DNA of 32,908 nt from Oerskovia rustica (lineage in GTDB: Bacteria > Actinomycetota > Actinomycetes > Actinomycetales > Cellulomonadaceae), in assembly GCF_014836555.1 (NCBI RefSeq), contig NZ_JACSQQ010000005.1, forward strand, positions 24,912 through 57,819, written 5' to 3'. Both the position numbers and the translations under genes were made by a program. Positions 14,555-21,593 of the stretch are shown in pieces (position 1 is the first letter of the stretch; each line of letters opens with the position of its first letter). The notes below the pieces were generated by a model. It was given only the letters and a program-made list of their open reading frames with translations, was not told the DNA's origin and did not search any database.

Positions 14555-15729
14555 TCAGTCGCCGAGGGCGCCTTCGACGAGCCGTGACTTGTCGGGCTGG
14601 TCGCCGAGGGTGTGGTCCGCGAGGGGTCCGCGCGCGGGGCGTGCGCGCGGGCGCGGGGCGTCGCCGTGGGCCATGGTGTTGATGACGCGCGGGACGACGC
14701 CGGGCTCGGGGTGTTTCGTGTCCCGCTGCCAGCGCTGGAACGCCGCCTCGGCGTGGTCGACAACCTCGTCGTCGACCTCGAACCAGCCGTCCATGTCGTC
14801 GTCGGTCGCGATGCGCCGGGGGATCCCGAACCGGTTCAGGGAGTCCTCATGCAGCAGAAGCCCCTCGGTCAGCCCGCGGTCGCGTGTCGACCACGGATCG
14901 CCCGCAGGCGACAGGCCCAGGTACTCGGTGGGGCGGACCTTCCATGAGCGCGCGGCCCGCAGCGCTAGGACGACACCTGGTCGTCGTTCGAGGGCCTCAG
15001 CGATTTTGGGGCCGGGATCACCACGTCCTGCATGGTGATGGCCTCGAGCGCGAGGACGAGCTCGTTGAAGTGCTTCTTCCCACCGGGGCGCAGTGCCACG
15101 CGACGGATGCCCTCAAGGGACGGGGCAGGCTTCACGGTCCCGGCGACGTCGACCTGCACCACCGCGGCCTGCAGGATCCGGCACTTCGACTCGGCCGTGA
15201 ACTCGGCCATGGCCTTGAGCCACGCGTCGTACCGCTTCCGGTACCGGGTGAGGGTCGTGGGGTTCGCGCCCTTCGCGGGCTTCGTCGGCTCGTCGGGGAC
15301 GTCGAGGTCGGCGGTGACGGCGCGGATCTCGGCGGGCTCCAGGGCCCGCAGCGTCCACGTCTCCTTGTCGGCGTCGTAGCGGGCGTACAGGTCCTCGGCC
15401 CGGGCGTACAGGGCCTCGAGGTGGACGCGCGCGCTCGTGACGGACTCCGACTCGGCGGTGGGCTCCCCGAGGGACTCCTCGCCGTCGGCCGGGGCTGGCG
15501 CGGCGGACTCTTCACCGAGGCTCGACTCGTCAGAGGCGCGCTCGGCGCTCGTCGCGCGGGCGGTCAGTCGTGCGAGGTCCGCCTCGGCTGCGGCGATCTC
15601 CTCGTACAGCGGCATGATGTCCGCGTACAGGGCCGGGTTGCGGTGGATCTCGACCTTCACCTGCGTGAAGCTCACGCCGTCGATCCAGTCCTCGACTTCG
15701 ATGTCGACCTGCTCGATGTTGATGCTCAT
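14555..15729 (-). CDS. Tail assembly chaperone fusion made by -1 ribosomal frameshift
   Basis: The extended product of the chaperone gene: 242 residues in the first frame, then a -1 slip on CCCAAAA (15010-15004), then 149 residues in the second frame to the TGA at 14555, total 391 aa. The downstream frame has no ATG, GTG or TTG in the stretch where it overlaps the end of the upstream frame. Its protein continues sensibly across the site (PAPK-IAEALERRPGVVLALRAARSW). This is the G/G-T arrangement of lambda and many actinophages, where both forms coat the tape measure during assembly. An internal ATG at 14794 (MDGWFEV...) could alternatively yield a 79-aa piece, but that would leave a coding-quality 70-codon stretch unused. 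Confidence 0.82.
14965..15729 (-). CDS. Tail assembly chaperone, unshifted form
   Basis: A 254-aa protein, the zero-frame product. It starts MSINIEQVDIEVEDWIDG and contains an acidic Ser/Glu/Ala-rich insertion at about 65-100 and helical segments (LYARAEDLYARYDADKETW, TRYRKRYDAWLKAMAEF), consistent with a soluble chaperone that binds the tape measure. It ends 12 residues after the slippery codons (SLRPSNDDQVSS). GGAGG lies only 4 nt before ATG 15729, inside a sequence complementary to the loop of an upstream hairpin, so its translation may be controlled. It lies between the major tail protein and the tape measure, the standard site for this gene. Confidence 0.82.
   Translation of the reverse strand: MSINIEQVDIEVEDWIDGVSFTQVKVEIHRNPALYADIMPLYEEIAAAEADLARLTARATSAERASDESSLGEESAAPAPADGEESLGEPTAESESVTSARVHLEALYARAEDLYARYDADKETWTLRALEPAEIRAVTADLDVPDEPTKPAKGANPTTLTRYRKRYDAWLKAMAEFTAESKCRILQAAVVQVDVAGTVKPAPSLEGIRRVALRPGGKKHFNELVLALEAITMQDVVIPAPKSLRPSNDDQVSS
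15004..15010 (-). other. Slippery heptamer CCCAAAA for -1 frameshifting
   Basis: On the minus strand the zero frame reads GCC CCA AAA TCG, so the heptamer C-CCA-AAA has the X-XXY-YYZ phasing required for tandem slippage to CCC-AAA. The next -1 codons (ATC GCT GAG GCC) enter the open downstream frame. The codons are numbers 241 and 242 of the 254-aa frame. Confidence 0.85.
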
Positions 15730-15735
15730 GACGCC

Positions 15736-15812
15736 TCCACGGGTCAGCTGTCCACGGGTCTTGCGAGAGGGGTGCCTGCCGGCCCGGACCCGTGGAAGAG
15801 CGGGCCGGCAGG
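15736..15812 (-). promoter_or_regulatory. Hairpin with loop complementary to the chaperone ribosome-binding site
   Basis: A perfect 12-bp stem (15775-15786 with 15801-15812) has a 14-nt loop. On the minus strand the loop ends TCCACGGGTC. Two downstream copies of its exact complement GACCCGTGGA follow at 15760-15751 and 15745-15736; the second runs into the GGAGG of the tail chaperone gene. Loop-leader pairing would form a pseudoknot that hides the ribosome-binding site. The stem alone may also be a partial terminator after the major tail gene. Confidence 0.6.
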
Positions 15813-15820
15813 GGTCTTGG

Positions 15821-16330
15821 TCAGGCCCCGGCGGCTACGGCGGAGCCGAGCCATGCGCGCTGCACGCCCAGGGGCACGACGCGCTTGATGAACCCGGCCC
15901 GGTCGGACGGCTTCTGCGGGTTGTCGGTCACGACCTCGTACCCGTCGACCTCGTCCGCAGCGGCCCATGCCGCGTCGTACTTCGGCCCCTCGCGCTCGTA
16001 GAGCCAGAGCTCGGTGCCCTTCTCCTTGAGCGCGTCCCAGGCGACGTCGTTGGTGGCGTCAGCCTTGCCGGCCTCGGTGAGGTAGCGGAACGGCGTCACG
16101 CTGCCCTCGTAGTTCGAGGCGCCGAACGTGACGGCGTTGCCCTCGGAGCAGAGCTCGGTGTCCGGGACCGTGTCCGACGCGACCGGGCTGAGCCGGTAGT
16201 CGGACTTGAGGATCCGGCAGGACAGGTCGATGCCGGCGGTGAGCTCGGTGACCGTGGGGGCTGCGGGGTTCGCGGGCTTCGTCGTCAGGGCGACGAGACG
16301 CGTGCGTGCGTCAGCGAGAGTCTTCGGCAC
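15821..16330 (-). CDS. Major tail protein (tail tube)
   Basis: A 169-aa protein consistent in size and position with siphovirus tube subunits. It has the beta-rich pattern typical of them (TELTAGIDLSCRILKSDYRLSPVASDTVPDTELCSEGNAVTFGASNYEGSVTPFRYLTE, then ELWLYEREGPKYDAAWAAADEVDGYEVVTDNPQ). It starts at GTG 16330, 6 nt after the stop of the 60-aa gene. A large hairpin follows 8 nt after its stop, which would favour high yield of this abundant protein relative to the downstream chaperones. Confidence 0.82.
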   Translation of the reverse strand: MPKTLADARTRLVALTTKPANPAAPTVTELTAGIDLSCRILKSDYRLSPVASDTVPDTELCSEGNAVTFGASNYEGSVTPFRYLTEAGKADATNDVAWDALKEKGTELWLYEREGPKYDAAWAAADEVDGYEVVTDNPQKPSDRAGFIKRVVPLGVQRAWLGSAVAAGA

Positions 16331-16336
16331 AGGGGA

Positions 16337-16519
16337 TCACTTTCCCTTCGTGGTGTCCCCGGTGGCCGGGGTAGATGGTGCCGCCTGGGCGGCCTGGTCC
16401 TCCGCCTTCTGGCGGGGAGTCTTGGAGAACGGCTTCCCGAGGACCGGGTGGCCGATCCAGTGGGAGGGCACCCGGACCTTCTGGCCGGTGTCCTTGCGGT
16501 AGGCGTCGATGAGCGCCAT
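16337..16519 (-). CDS. 60-aa phage tail-region protein
   Basis: A 60-aa protein from ATG 16519 with GGAGG 7 nt upstream. An upstream in-frame GTG at 16552 would add 11 residues across the ribosome-binding site and is rejected. The N-terminus (MALIDAYRKDTGQKVRVPSHWIGHPVLGKPF) looks conserved and folded; the C-terminus is a polar Ala/Thr/Pro tail ending in GDTTKGK. It lies just before the major tail protein. Function is unknown; it may be a small tail-tube or connector accessory. Confidence 0.72.
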   Translation of the reverse strand: MALIDAYRKDTGQKVRVPSHWIGHPVLGKPFSKTPRQKAEDQAAQAAPSTPATGDTTKGK

Positions 16520-16523
16520 GACG

Positions 16524-16553
16524 TGCCTCCTAGGCATGACGACGGGCCCCACG
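16524..16553 (-). repeat. Start-associated leader element, copy 2 (60-aa gene)
   Basis: TGCCTCCTAGGCATGACGA-CGGGCCCC-ACG on the plus strand is the partner of 7077-7105. It spans the GGAGG site of the 60-aa gene and extends into the 64-nt gap behind it. Confidence 0.6.
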
Positions 16554-16583
16554 CCGGTCGACGGGGGTTGGGGTGGGGTTGGG

Positions 16584-16997
16584 CTAGGCCGGGACTGACC
16601 GGATCCGGTACAGGTCCACGCCGAACTTCGGGTGCAGGTTCGGCGTCGGCAGCGTTACGTCACGGTCGACCTGCACCGTCTGCGAGTCGAAGTAGCGCAG
16701 CGAGACCGACCGGCCGGGGACCACGGGGGACGCGTCGCTGAGCAGCGGCCGGATCTTCCGCTGCGCCGAGAGCACCGCATCAGCCGCGAGGCCGACCGCG
16801 GTCACGCCGAGGATGTCGTTGAGATCCTCGAGCTCGTCACACAGGGCCTCGGACTCCATGCGCCCGGACGACGACCACAGCAGCACGTAGGGGTACGTCG
16901 CGGCGGCCGGGACCTCGATGAAGTGCACCGGGTAGCCCGCGGGGACGAGCAGGGCGCGAACGCCGTCGATGTGCGCCCGCATGTCGACCGGGATCAC
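16584..16997 (-). CDS. Tail terminator/completion-like protein
   Basis: A 137-aa protein resembling the small tail-completion proteins that cap the tail tube. It has an N-terminal helix with DGVRALLVPAGYPVHFIEVPAAATYPYVLLWSSSGR, then DLNDILGVTAVGLAADAVLSAQRKIRPLLSD, a beta hairpin pattern and an alpha helix typical of the gpU/gp17-type fold. It starts at GTG 16997, overlapping the previous gene by 4 nt (GTGA). Order (connector, closure, gp10-like, terminator, tube) supports the assignment. Direct motif evidence is weak. Confidence 0.68.
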   Translation of the reverse strand: MIPVDMRAHIDGVRALLVPAGYPVHFIEVPAAATYPYVLLWSSSGRMESEALCDELEDLNDILGVTAVGLAADAVLSAQRKIRPLLSDASPVVPGRSVSLRYFDSQTVQVDRDVTLPTPNLHPKFGVDLYRIRSVPA

Positions 16998-17380
16998 AGC
17001 GACTCCCCGAGTAGCCCGCCGAGGAACTTCTCGACGTTCGGGACCTCCGCCTCGAGCGCGAGGACCGGATCCGGAAGCGTGCCGCCGCCCCGGGACCAGC
17101 CGAAGTACGCGCCAGCCAGGCCGGCCGCCCCGCCCTTGTCGCGGTCCGGACCGATCTCCGCCTCGATCGAGGACTGCGTCTCCTTCGTGTCGTAGGAGAC
17201 CGTCGGTGAGATCTTGCCGAAGTGCCGCGAGCCGGACGCCTCCGACTGCAGCTGCGTCTTGATGTTCAGCGCGCCCTTCTGGAAGATCGGCCGGACCTTC
17301 GCCAGGGACTGCGCTGGGAGTCGTGAGAGCTCGTCGCCGAGAGCGGTGAGTTCGTGCATGTCGAGTTCGATCGCAGCCAC
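16994..17380 (-). CDS. HK97-gp10-like head-tail joining protein
   Basis: A 128-aa protein starting at GTG 17380, sharing one base with the upstream stop (TAGTG); an internal ATG (MHELTAL) at residue 8 is possible. The pattern LGDELSRLPAQSLAKVRPIFQKGALNIKTQLQSEASGSRHFGKISPTVSYDTKE is that of the gp10/minor-tail family of HK97-like phages: helix, then a SGS..FG..I..TVSYD core. A C-terminal Gly-rich loop (GAAGLAGAYFGWSRGGGTLPDP) follows. It works at the neck between connector and tail. Confidence 0.75.
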   Translation of the reverse strand: MAAIELDMHELTALGDELSRLPAQSLAKVRPIFQKGALNIKTQLQSEASGSRHFGKISPTVSYDTKETQSSIEAEIGPDRDKGGAAGLAGAYFGWSRGGGTLPDPVLALEAEVPNVEKFLGGLLGESL

Positions 17381-17781
17381 TACGTCACCCCCGCCTGGTT
17401 GTCCTCGCAGAGCAGGCGCTGTGCCGTGGCCTGCGACTGGTCGTCGATCGACGCCACGCGCAGGACCGTGCCGACCATCTGCGGGTTGTCCGGGTCGGAC
17501 TCGATCGTGATCAGGTCGCCCGGACGGAAGATCGTCCCGAACGGGAGCCTGGCCACGACCCGCGACTGCACGATCGTCACGCCCTGGGAATCGTGTTCGT
17601 TCTCGAACGCCAGGCCCGGGTAGCGCAGGTAGCACGGCCCCTCGAAGATGACGGGCTGCGGGGTCGTGACCACGCCGTCGTCATCCGTGACCGGGGCGCC
17701 CGGGCGGGTGACGGTGCACGTGCCGCGCATGCGGGCGAGGAAGGCGCGGCGGCCTCGGCGGAGGGCGCTCTCGACGCTCAT
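17380..17781 (-). CDS. Head closure protein (DUF6093-like)
   Basis: A 133-aa protein beginning MSVESALRRGRRAFLARMRGTCTVTRPGAPVTDDDGVV. Such SH3-like head-closure proteins seal the connector. The middle (GPCYLRYPGLAFENEHDSQGVTIVQSRVVARLPFGTIFRPGDLITIESDP) is strongly beta. I recall similar actinophage proteins under DUF6093. The ATG at 17781 overlaps the previous stop by 4 nt (ATGA); longer upstream reading of this frame is a GC shadow and is rejected. Confidence 0.72.
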   Translation of the reverse strand: MSVESALRRGRRAFLARMRGTCTVTRPGAPVTDDDGVVTTPQPVIFEGPCYLRYPGLAFENEHDSQGVTIVQSRVVARLPFGTIFRPGDLITIESDPDNPQMVGTVLRVASIDDQSQATAQRLLCEDNQAGVT

Positions 17782-18368
17782 CGCGTCGTCCCGAGGACCG
17801 TGGCGCTGGCGCCACCGAAGCGTTGCCGCAGTCGGCGGCGGGTGCGCTCGGGCAGTTCGGTCTTGTCGACGAGCTCGTCGTCGCCGCGTGTGAACGATGC
17901 CTGGTAGTCGTCGATGCGTTCCGAGGACATGCCGCGGCCTTCGCCGATGCCTTCCTGGACCTCGTTGAGCCCGGCAGCGACGAACGTGCAGACCATCTTG
18001 ACGATGTCGGCGGGGACCTTGTCGAGGCCGTGGTCGAAGGTGAGCGTGAGCTCGCCCGGGATGGCGTTGTGCGCCTGCCACAGGCAGGTGCGCCACAGCG
18101 ACGAGCCGCGCAAGACATAGTCCGTGACAGGCTCGCCGTCGAGGGTGACGTCTGTGACGGAGTGGACGGGACGTACAGGGAGCTCGATACGCCGCGACGC
18201 CTCGGTCCACATGGTGACGGTCGAGACGGTGCGGCTGATCGGGACGCCCGCCGCGTCGCGGACCGCTGCCGACACGGAGGTCAGCAGCGAGTCCACGAGC
18301 GCGGTGTTCGTGGTGTCGATCCCGAGGGCCGACAGGTCGGCCACCGTCGCGAGCGGTGCTAGTGCCAC
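17778..18368 (-). CDS. Head-tail connector (gp6/gp15-like adaptor)
   Basis: A 196-aa adaptor that docks on the portal. N-terminal helices (LATVADLSALGIDTTNTALVDSLLTSVSAAVRDAAGVPIS) are followed by a beta part (RRIELPVRPVHSVTDVTLDGEPVTDYVLRGSSLWR) and a helix (PADIVKMVCTFVAAGLNEVQEG). This is the usual HK97 gp6/SPP1 gp15 layout. The C-terminal end is charged. It starts at GTG 18368 after GGGAGG. Confidence 0.78.
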   Translation of the reverse strand: MALAPLATVADLSALGIDTTNTALVDSLLTSVSAAVRDAAGVPISRTVSTVTMWTEASRRIELPVRPVHSVTDVTLDGEPVTDYVLRGSSLWRTCLWQAHNAIPGELTLTFDHGLDKVPADIVKMVCTFVAAGLNEVQEGIGEGRGMSSERIDDYQASFTRGDDELVDKTELPERTRRRLRQRFGGASATVLGTTR

Positions 18369-18382
18369 GGTGGCCTCCCTTG

Positions 18383-18673
18383 TCAGTCCTGCTTGGGCTC
18401 GGCCGCGAGGATCGCGGCCAGGATCTCGACCTTGGTCTTGGCTTCGCCGAGGTCGATGTCGCGTTCGGTGGCGTAGGCCTTGAGGTCACCCGCCGTGCGC
18501 TTCTCGAGCGGCTTCTCGGCGGGCTCGACCTCGACCCACAGCCCTGCCTCGACCTTGGCCGCCGCGTTCTCTGCGGCGGGGCCGTCGGGGTTCTTCGGCT
18601 CGTAGGCGAAGGGGGCGCCGTAGATGACGCCCCCCTTCTCGTCCTTGCCCTGGCGTGCCTTGTAGAGCGGCAT
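18383..18673 (-). CDS. 96-aa head protein with HeH/LEM-like C-terminus
   Basis: A small protein directly downstream of the major capsid gene. Residues 1-30 are a short beta-like N-terminus (MPLYKARQGKDEKGGVIYG). The C-terminal 36 residues (LEKRTAGDLKAYATERDIDLGEAKTKVEILAAILAAE) show the two-helix pattern of HeH/LEM or Rho-N-like domains, which occur at this place in many phage neck genes and may bind DNA or proteins. The rest is a Glu/Ala-rich linker. A role at the head-tail junction or as head decoration is possible. Confidence 0.68.
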   Translation of the reverse strand: MPLYKARQGKDEKGGVIYGAPFAYEPKNPDGPAAENAAAKVEAGLWVEVEPAEKPLEKRTAGDLKAYATERDIDLGEAKTKVEILAAILAAEPKQD

Positions 18674-18691
18674 GATGTTCGACCCTTTCGG

Positions 18692-19531
18692 TCAGGAGAT
18701 GGTGACGAGAGCGGACGTGAGGTTCTTGGGGCGAATGACCTTCGCCCCGAACACGTGCAGGCCACGGATGCCGTCGCCGAACGTGGTCTCGAGCCGCAGC
18801 GCCTCGGTGTTGAGGATCTGCTGGGCGTAGGTCGTCGCGATCGAGTGGCCCGCGATGATGGTCTGGACCCCCGCGGCCTCGGGGACCGTGTTGGCCTCGA
18901 GGATGTCGAAGCCGGCGGCCCGCCCGACGACGCCGTTGCGCAGCCCGTCGGTCGTGCCCGAGGCGTCGAGGCGGATGAAGCGGTCGTCGCGGAGCAGGAG
19001 CCCGTAGAACTCGGGGGACACGCCCGCGTACCGGCCGGCGGCCGGGGTGTTGGAGCGGACGAGCTTGGTGCGGAACTCGACCAGGAGGTCGTAGGCGTCG
19101 CTGGGAGTCGCGACCGTGACGGCCCCGAGGGCGTTGCCCGCGTCGACGCCAGCCGCGATCGTGGTCGCGACGTACTCGTCGGCCTCGGCCGAGAGGTTGT
19201 ACGACGCCCCGGTCGTGGTCTCCTCGACGAAGCCGTCGATGGCCTGGCGCTTGTCGATGTCGTCGACCTTGAACGCGAAGTAGTTCTGCTGGTCGATGAC
19301 GAGCGACTGCTGGGTGTCGGTGAGCAGGTCCCACGTGATCGTGCCGTTGCGGGTGTACGCGCGGACCGCGGGGTCGACGAACGAGGTGATGTGGACGGTG
19401 TCGCCCGCGCGGGCGATCTCGCCCTCGTAGTCGCGGTTGATGACGCCGGGCTGGGCGTACACGAGCTGGTTGTGCAGCGCCTTGAGCAGCGCGGCGGACC
19501 AGACCTTCGGAATGAACTTGGTGATGGCCAT
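18692..19531 (-). CDS. Major capsid protein (P22 coat-like)
   Basis: A 279-aa shell protein. The sequence (FIPKVWSAALLKALHNQLVYAQPGVINRDYEGEIARAGDTVHI, then VDDIDKRQAIDGFVEE..., and a C-terminal RLETTFGDGIRGLHVFGAKVIRPKNLTSALV) follows the P22-coat family of actinophages, an HK97-fold branch that is not cleaved by a protease. No protease gene is present, which agrees. It is preceded by AGGAGGG at 6 nt and follows the scaffold gene by 19 nt. It is probably the most abundant late product. Confidence 0.9.
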   Translation of the reverse strand: MAITKFIPKVWSAALLKALHNQLVYAQPGVINRDYEGEIARAGDTVHITSFVDPAVRAYTRNGTITWDLLTDTQQSLVIDQQNYFAFKVDDIDKRQAIDGFVEETTTGASYNLSAEADEYVATTIAAGVDAGNALGAVTVATPSDAYDLLVEFRTKLVRSNTPAAGRYAGVSPEFYGLLLRDDRFIRLDASGTTDGLRNGVVGRAAGFDILEANTVPEAAGVQTIIAGHSIATTYAQQILNTEALRLETTFGDGIRGLHVFGAKVIRPKNLTSALVTIS

Positions 19532-19550
19532 GGGGAACCCTCCTCAGGGT

Positions 19551-20246
19551 CTAGGGCTTGATGCCGAGGAGGTCGTTGAGTCGACCCTCGGCGCGTGCGG
19601 CGTTGATCTGGTCGGGCGTCATGCGGTCGAGCTCGGCCTGCGTGACCTGTCCGGCGCGCTCCTTGCGATGGGCGCCGGGGGACTCGAACGTGACGCCGCT
19701 GCCACCTTGCGCGGCGAGGTACGGCTTGGACTTTACGAGACCTTCGAGGGCCTCGTTGATGGCGGAGGTGTCGACCTCGCCATCGGACCCAACCTCGAAC
19801 TGCTCGAGGTCGAGAAACCTGAGGGCGTCGGCCGGGTCGGAGAGCTTCCCGGCGGCAGCGGCGCGGACCTCAGCCTTGCGGATGCGCTCGTTCGCCTTCG
19901 CCAGAGCGGCCTCCTCGGTCTGGCGGGACTTGAGCGTCTCGGCGTGCTCGGCCTCCGTGCCGTCGAGCTTGGCCTGGAGGGCGTCGAGCTTGGCCTGCAG
20001 CGTGCCAGCCTCGCCCTTGACCTTGCGCTCGAGGTCGCGGTTGATCTTCTGCTGGGCCTCGAACTTCTCCTGCCAGTTGACCGTGTCGGCCTCCTGGTCG
20101 GCGCCGTCACCAGTTCCGGTGTCGGTGCCGTCGGTCGACTCGTCGACGTCGGCGCCGCTGGTGTCGGTGGATCCGCCGCCCGAGGCGTCGGTGTCCGTGA
20201 TGAACATGAGCCGGCGCAGGTGCGCGCGGGTGCGGATCGGGTGCAT
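19551..20246 (-). CDS. Scaffolding protein
   Basis: A 231-aa, strongly acidic N-terminal region (about 17-55, Asp/Thr/Gly/Ser-rich) is followed by a long coiled coil (WQEKFEAQQKINRDLERKVKGEAGTLQAKLDALQAKLDGTEAEHAETLKSRQTEEAALAKANERIRKAE, about 57-125) and a C-terminal domain (FLDLEQFEVGSDGEVDTSAINEALEGLVKSKPYLA). This is the usual scaffold layout. It starts at ATG 20246 with AAGGAGAG 2-3 nt upstream; CUCUC-gcaag-GAGAG can fold over that site, a small hairpin that may moderate translation. It lies before the capsid gene, as expected. Confidence 0.85.
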   Translation of the reverse strand: MHPIRTRAHLRRLMFITDTDASGGGSTDTSGADVDESTDGTDTGTGDGADQEADTVNWQEKFEAQQKINRDLERKVKGEAGTLQAKLDALQAKLDGTEAEHAETLKSRQTEEAALAKANERIRKAEVRAAAAGKLSDPADALRFLDLEQFEVGSDGEVDTSAINEALEGLVKSKPYLAAQGGSGVTFESPGAHRKERAGQVTQAELDRMTPDQINAARAEGRLNDLLGIKP

Positions 20247-20288
20247 GTCTCTCCTTGCGAGAGGGGTAGGTCCTGAGCCCTTGCGGCG

Positions 20289-21593
20289 TCAGGCAGCGAA
20301 CTTCTGGCCGCCGGTTGCGAGCCAGCGCCGGTAGTCGGTCTCGACCATGGCGGCGATCTGTGGGGTGAGGGGTCCCCGCGATGCGCCGACCGTGTTCAGG
20401 CCCAGCCCTTGAGGGTCGGGGGTGTTCCCGAAGCCGGGGGAGGCGAACGGGTTCCGGCCCTCGAGGACGAGTTGGTACCGCCGTTCGGCGTCGTTCAGAC
20501 GCCGCTCGGCCGCGGTCATCGTGTAGCGGGACCGCGGGTCGCGGACGCCCGTCCTGCGGGCCTCCTCGACGGCGGCGGATGCCGCCTTACGTGTCCCGCC
20601 GCGGCCCATCTGCCCGAAGCCCTCGACGCGCCCACGCAGGGAGCCCGTGGGGACCTGGCCGCCGGGGAGGATGTAACCCTGGTCGCGCAGCGCCTTGAGG
20701 GCGTCCTCGCGGTTCGGGTTCAGGCGGTAGATCGTCTCGGGCGCCATGCGTCGCTGACCGGGCCGCAGGACGGTCGACGCGTTGCCGCGACGCCCGGTGC
20801 CCTCGGTGGTGAAGGCGCCCTGTCGGCCGCGCTTGGAGTTGATGACCTGGAAGATGTCGCCGCCGTCGCGGATCGCGGCGGCCTCGTGCTCGCCGAAGAT
20901 CTTGTCCTGCTCGCCTTTCGGCAGGCCCCGGAAGTAGTCGTAGGGGTCGGAGATGAGCCCTTCGTCGAGCGCGGCCTGCGTGGACCCGGCAGCAGACTGG
21001 ACGTGCACGCAGTCGCAGCGCGGGTGCCGGCGGAAGCCAGCGTTCCAGCGGTAGAACCGCCCGGCCAGGACGACGCAGCGCGAGCACGAGGGCGGGTTGA
21101 GCATCCGCACGTACCCGACGCTCTTGCGTGAGGCCGTGTCGATCCCGGCCGCCTGACGCCCGGCGTCAGCGACGACCGTGCGCACGATCGTGTCGAGCAC
21201 CCGGCCGCCCATGGCGAGCGCCTCGGAGGCCGAGCGTCCGTCGGCGATCCACGTCTTCATGCTCGTGATGGGCGAGAAGAGCAGGCCGTCGAGCGAGCGC
21301 CCGTCAGCGGCGTACCCGCCGAAGGCTCGCGGATCCACGAACGCCTCAGGCGCGACCCAGGAGCCTTGCTCGGCGAGCGTCAGGGCGCCGTAGGACGCCC
21401 CGGACGCAGCGGCCTGCACCTGGATCCCGGACATGAGCGGCTCGAGCTCGCGAGCCACCACGGGCGACCACGACTGCGAGAGGTAGCGCCAGTCAACGCG
21501 GGTCCAGGAGCGGCGCGAGGAGCGCAGCGCGAGGACCTGCAGGCGCTGCATCCGCCGGTAGTGATCCTGGGTGGCCTGTGGAATCGCGACCAT
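20289..21593 (-). CDS. MuF-like head morphogenesis protein
   Basis: A 434-aa minor head protein that joins the portal during assembly and may enter with DNA. The core MuF motif is CSRCVVLAGRFYRWNAGFRRHPRCDCVHV (Cys170, Cys173, His190, Cys193, Cys195), the metal-binding-like signature of the family. The N-terminal ~160 residues are helical; the long C-terminal region after about 300 is basic and variable (RRLNDAERRYQLVLEGRNPF). Its ATG shares one base with the portal stop (TGATG). No separate C-terminal toxin domain is recognisable, although some MuF proteins carry one. Confidence 0.85.
   Translation of the reverse strand: MVAIPQATQDHYRRMQRLQVLALRSSRRSWTRVDWRYLSQSWSPVVARELEPLMSGIQVQAAASGASYGALTLAEQGSWVAPEAFVDPRAFGGYAADGRSLDGLLFSPITSMKTWIADGRSASEALAMGGRVLDTIVRTVVADAGRQAAGIDTASRKSVGYVRMLNPPSCSRCVVLAGRFYRWNAGFRRHPRCDCVHVQSAAGSTQAALDEGLISDPYDYFRGLPKGEQDKIFGEHEAAAIRDGGDIFQVINSKRGRQGAFTTEGTGRRGNASTVLRPGQRRMAPETIYRLNPNREDALKALRDQGYILPGGQVPTGSLRGRVEGFGQMGRGGTRKAASAAVEEARRTGVRDPRSRYTMTAAERRLNDAERRYQLVLEGRNPFASPGFGNTPDPQGLGLNTVGASRGPLTPQIAAMVETDYRRWLATGGQKFAA

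Noticed and set aside
14555-14794. Stand-alone 79-aa gene starting at MDGWFEV
   Set aside because: The frame continues upstream with protein-like sequence to the slippery site and lacks a ribosome-binding site, so the frameshift product explains it better.
20289-21593. A toxin domain at the C-terminus of the MuF-like protein
   Set aside because: The C-terminal region is basic and variable but shows no motif of known polymorphic toxins.
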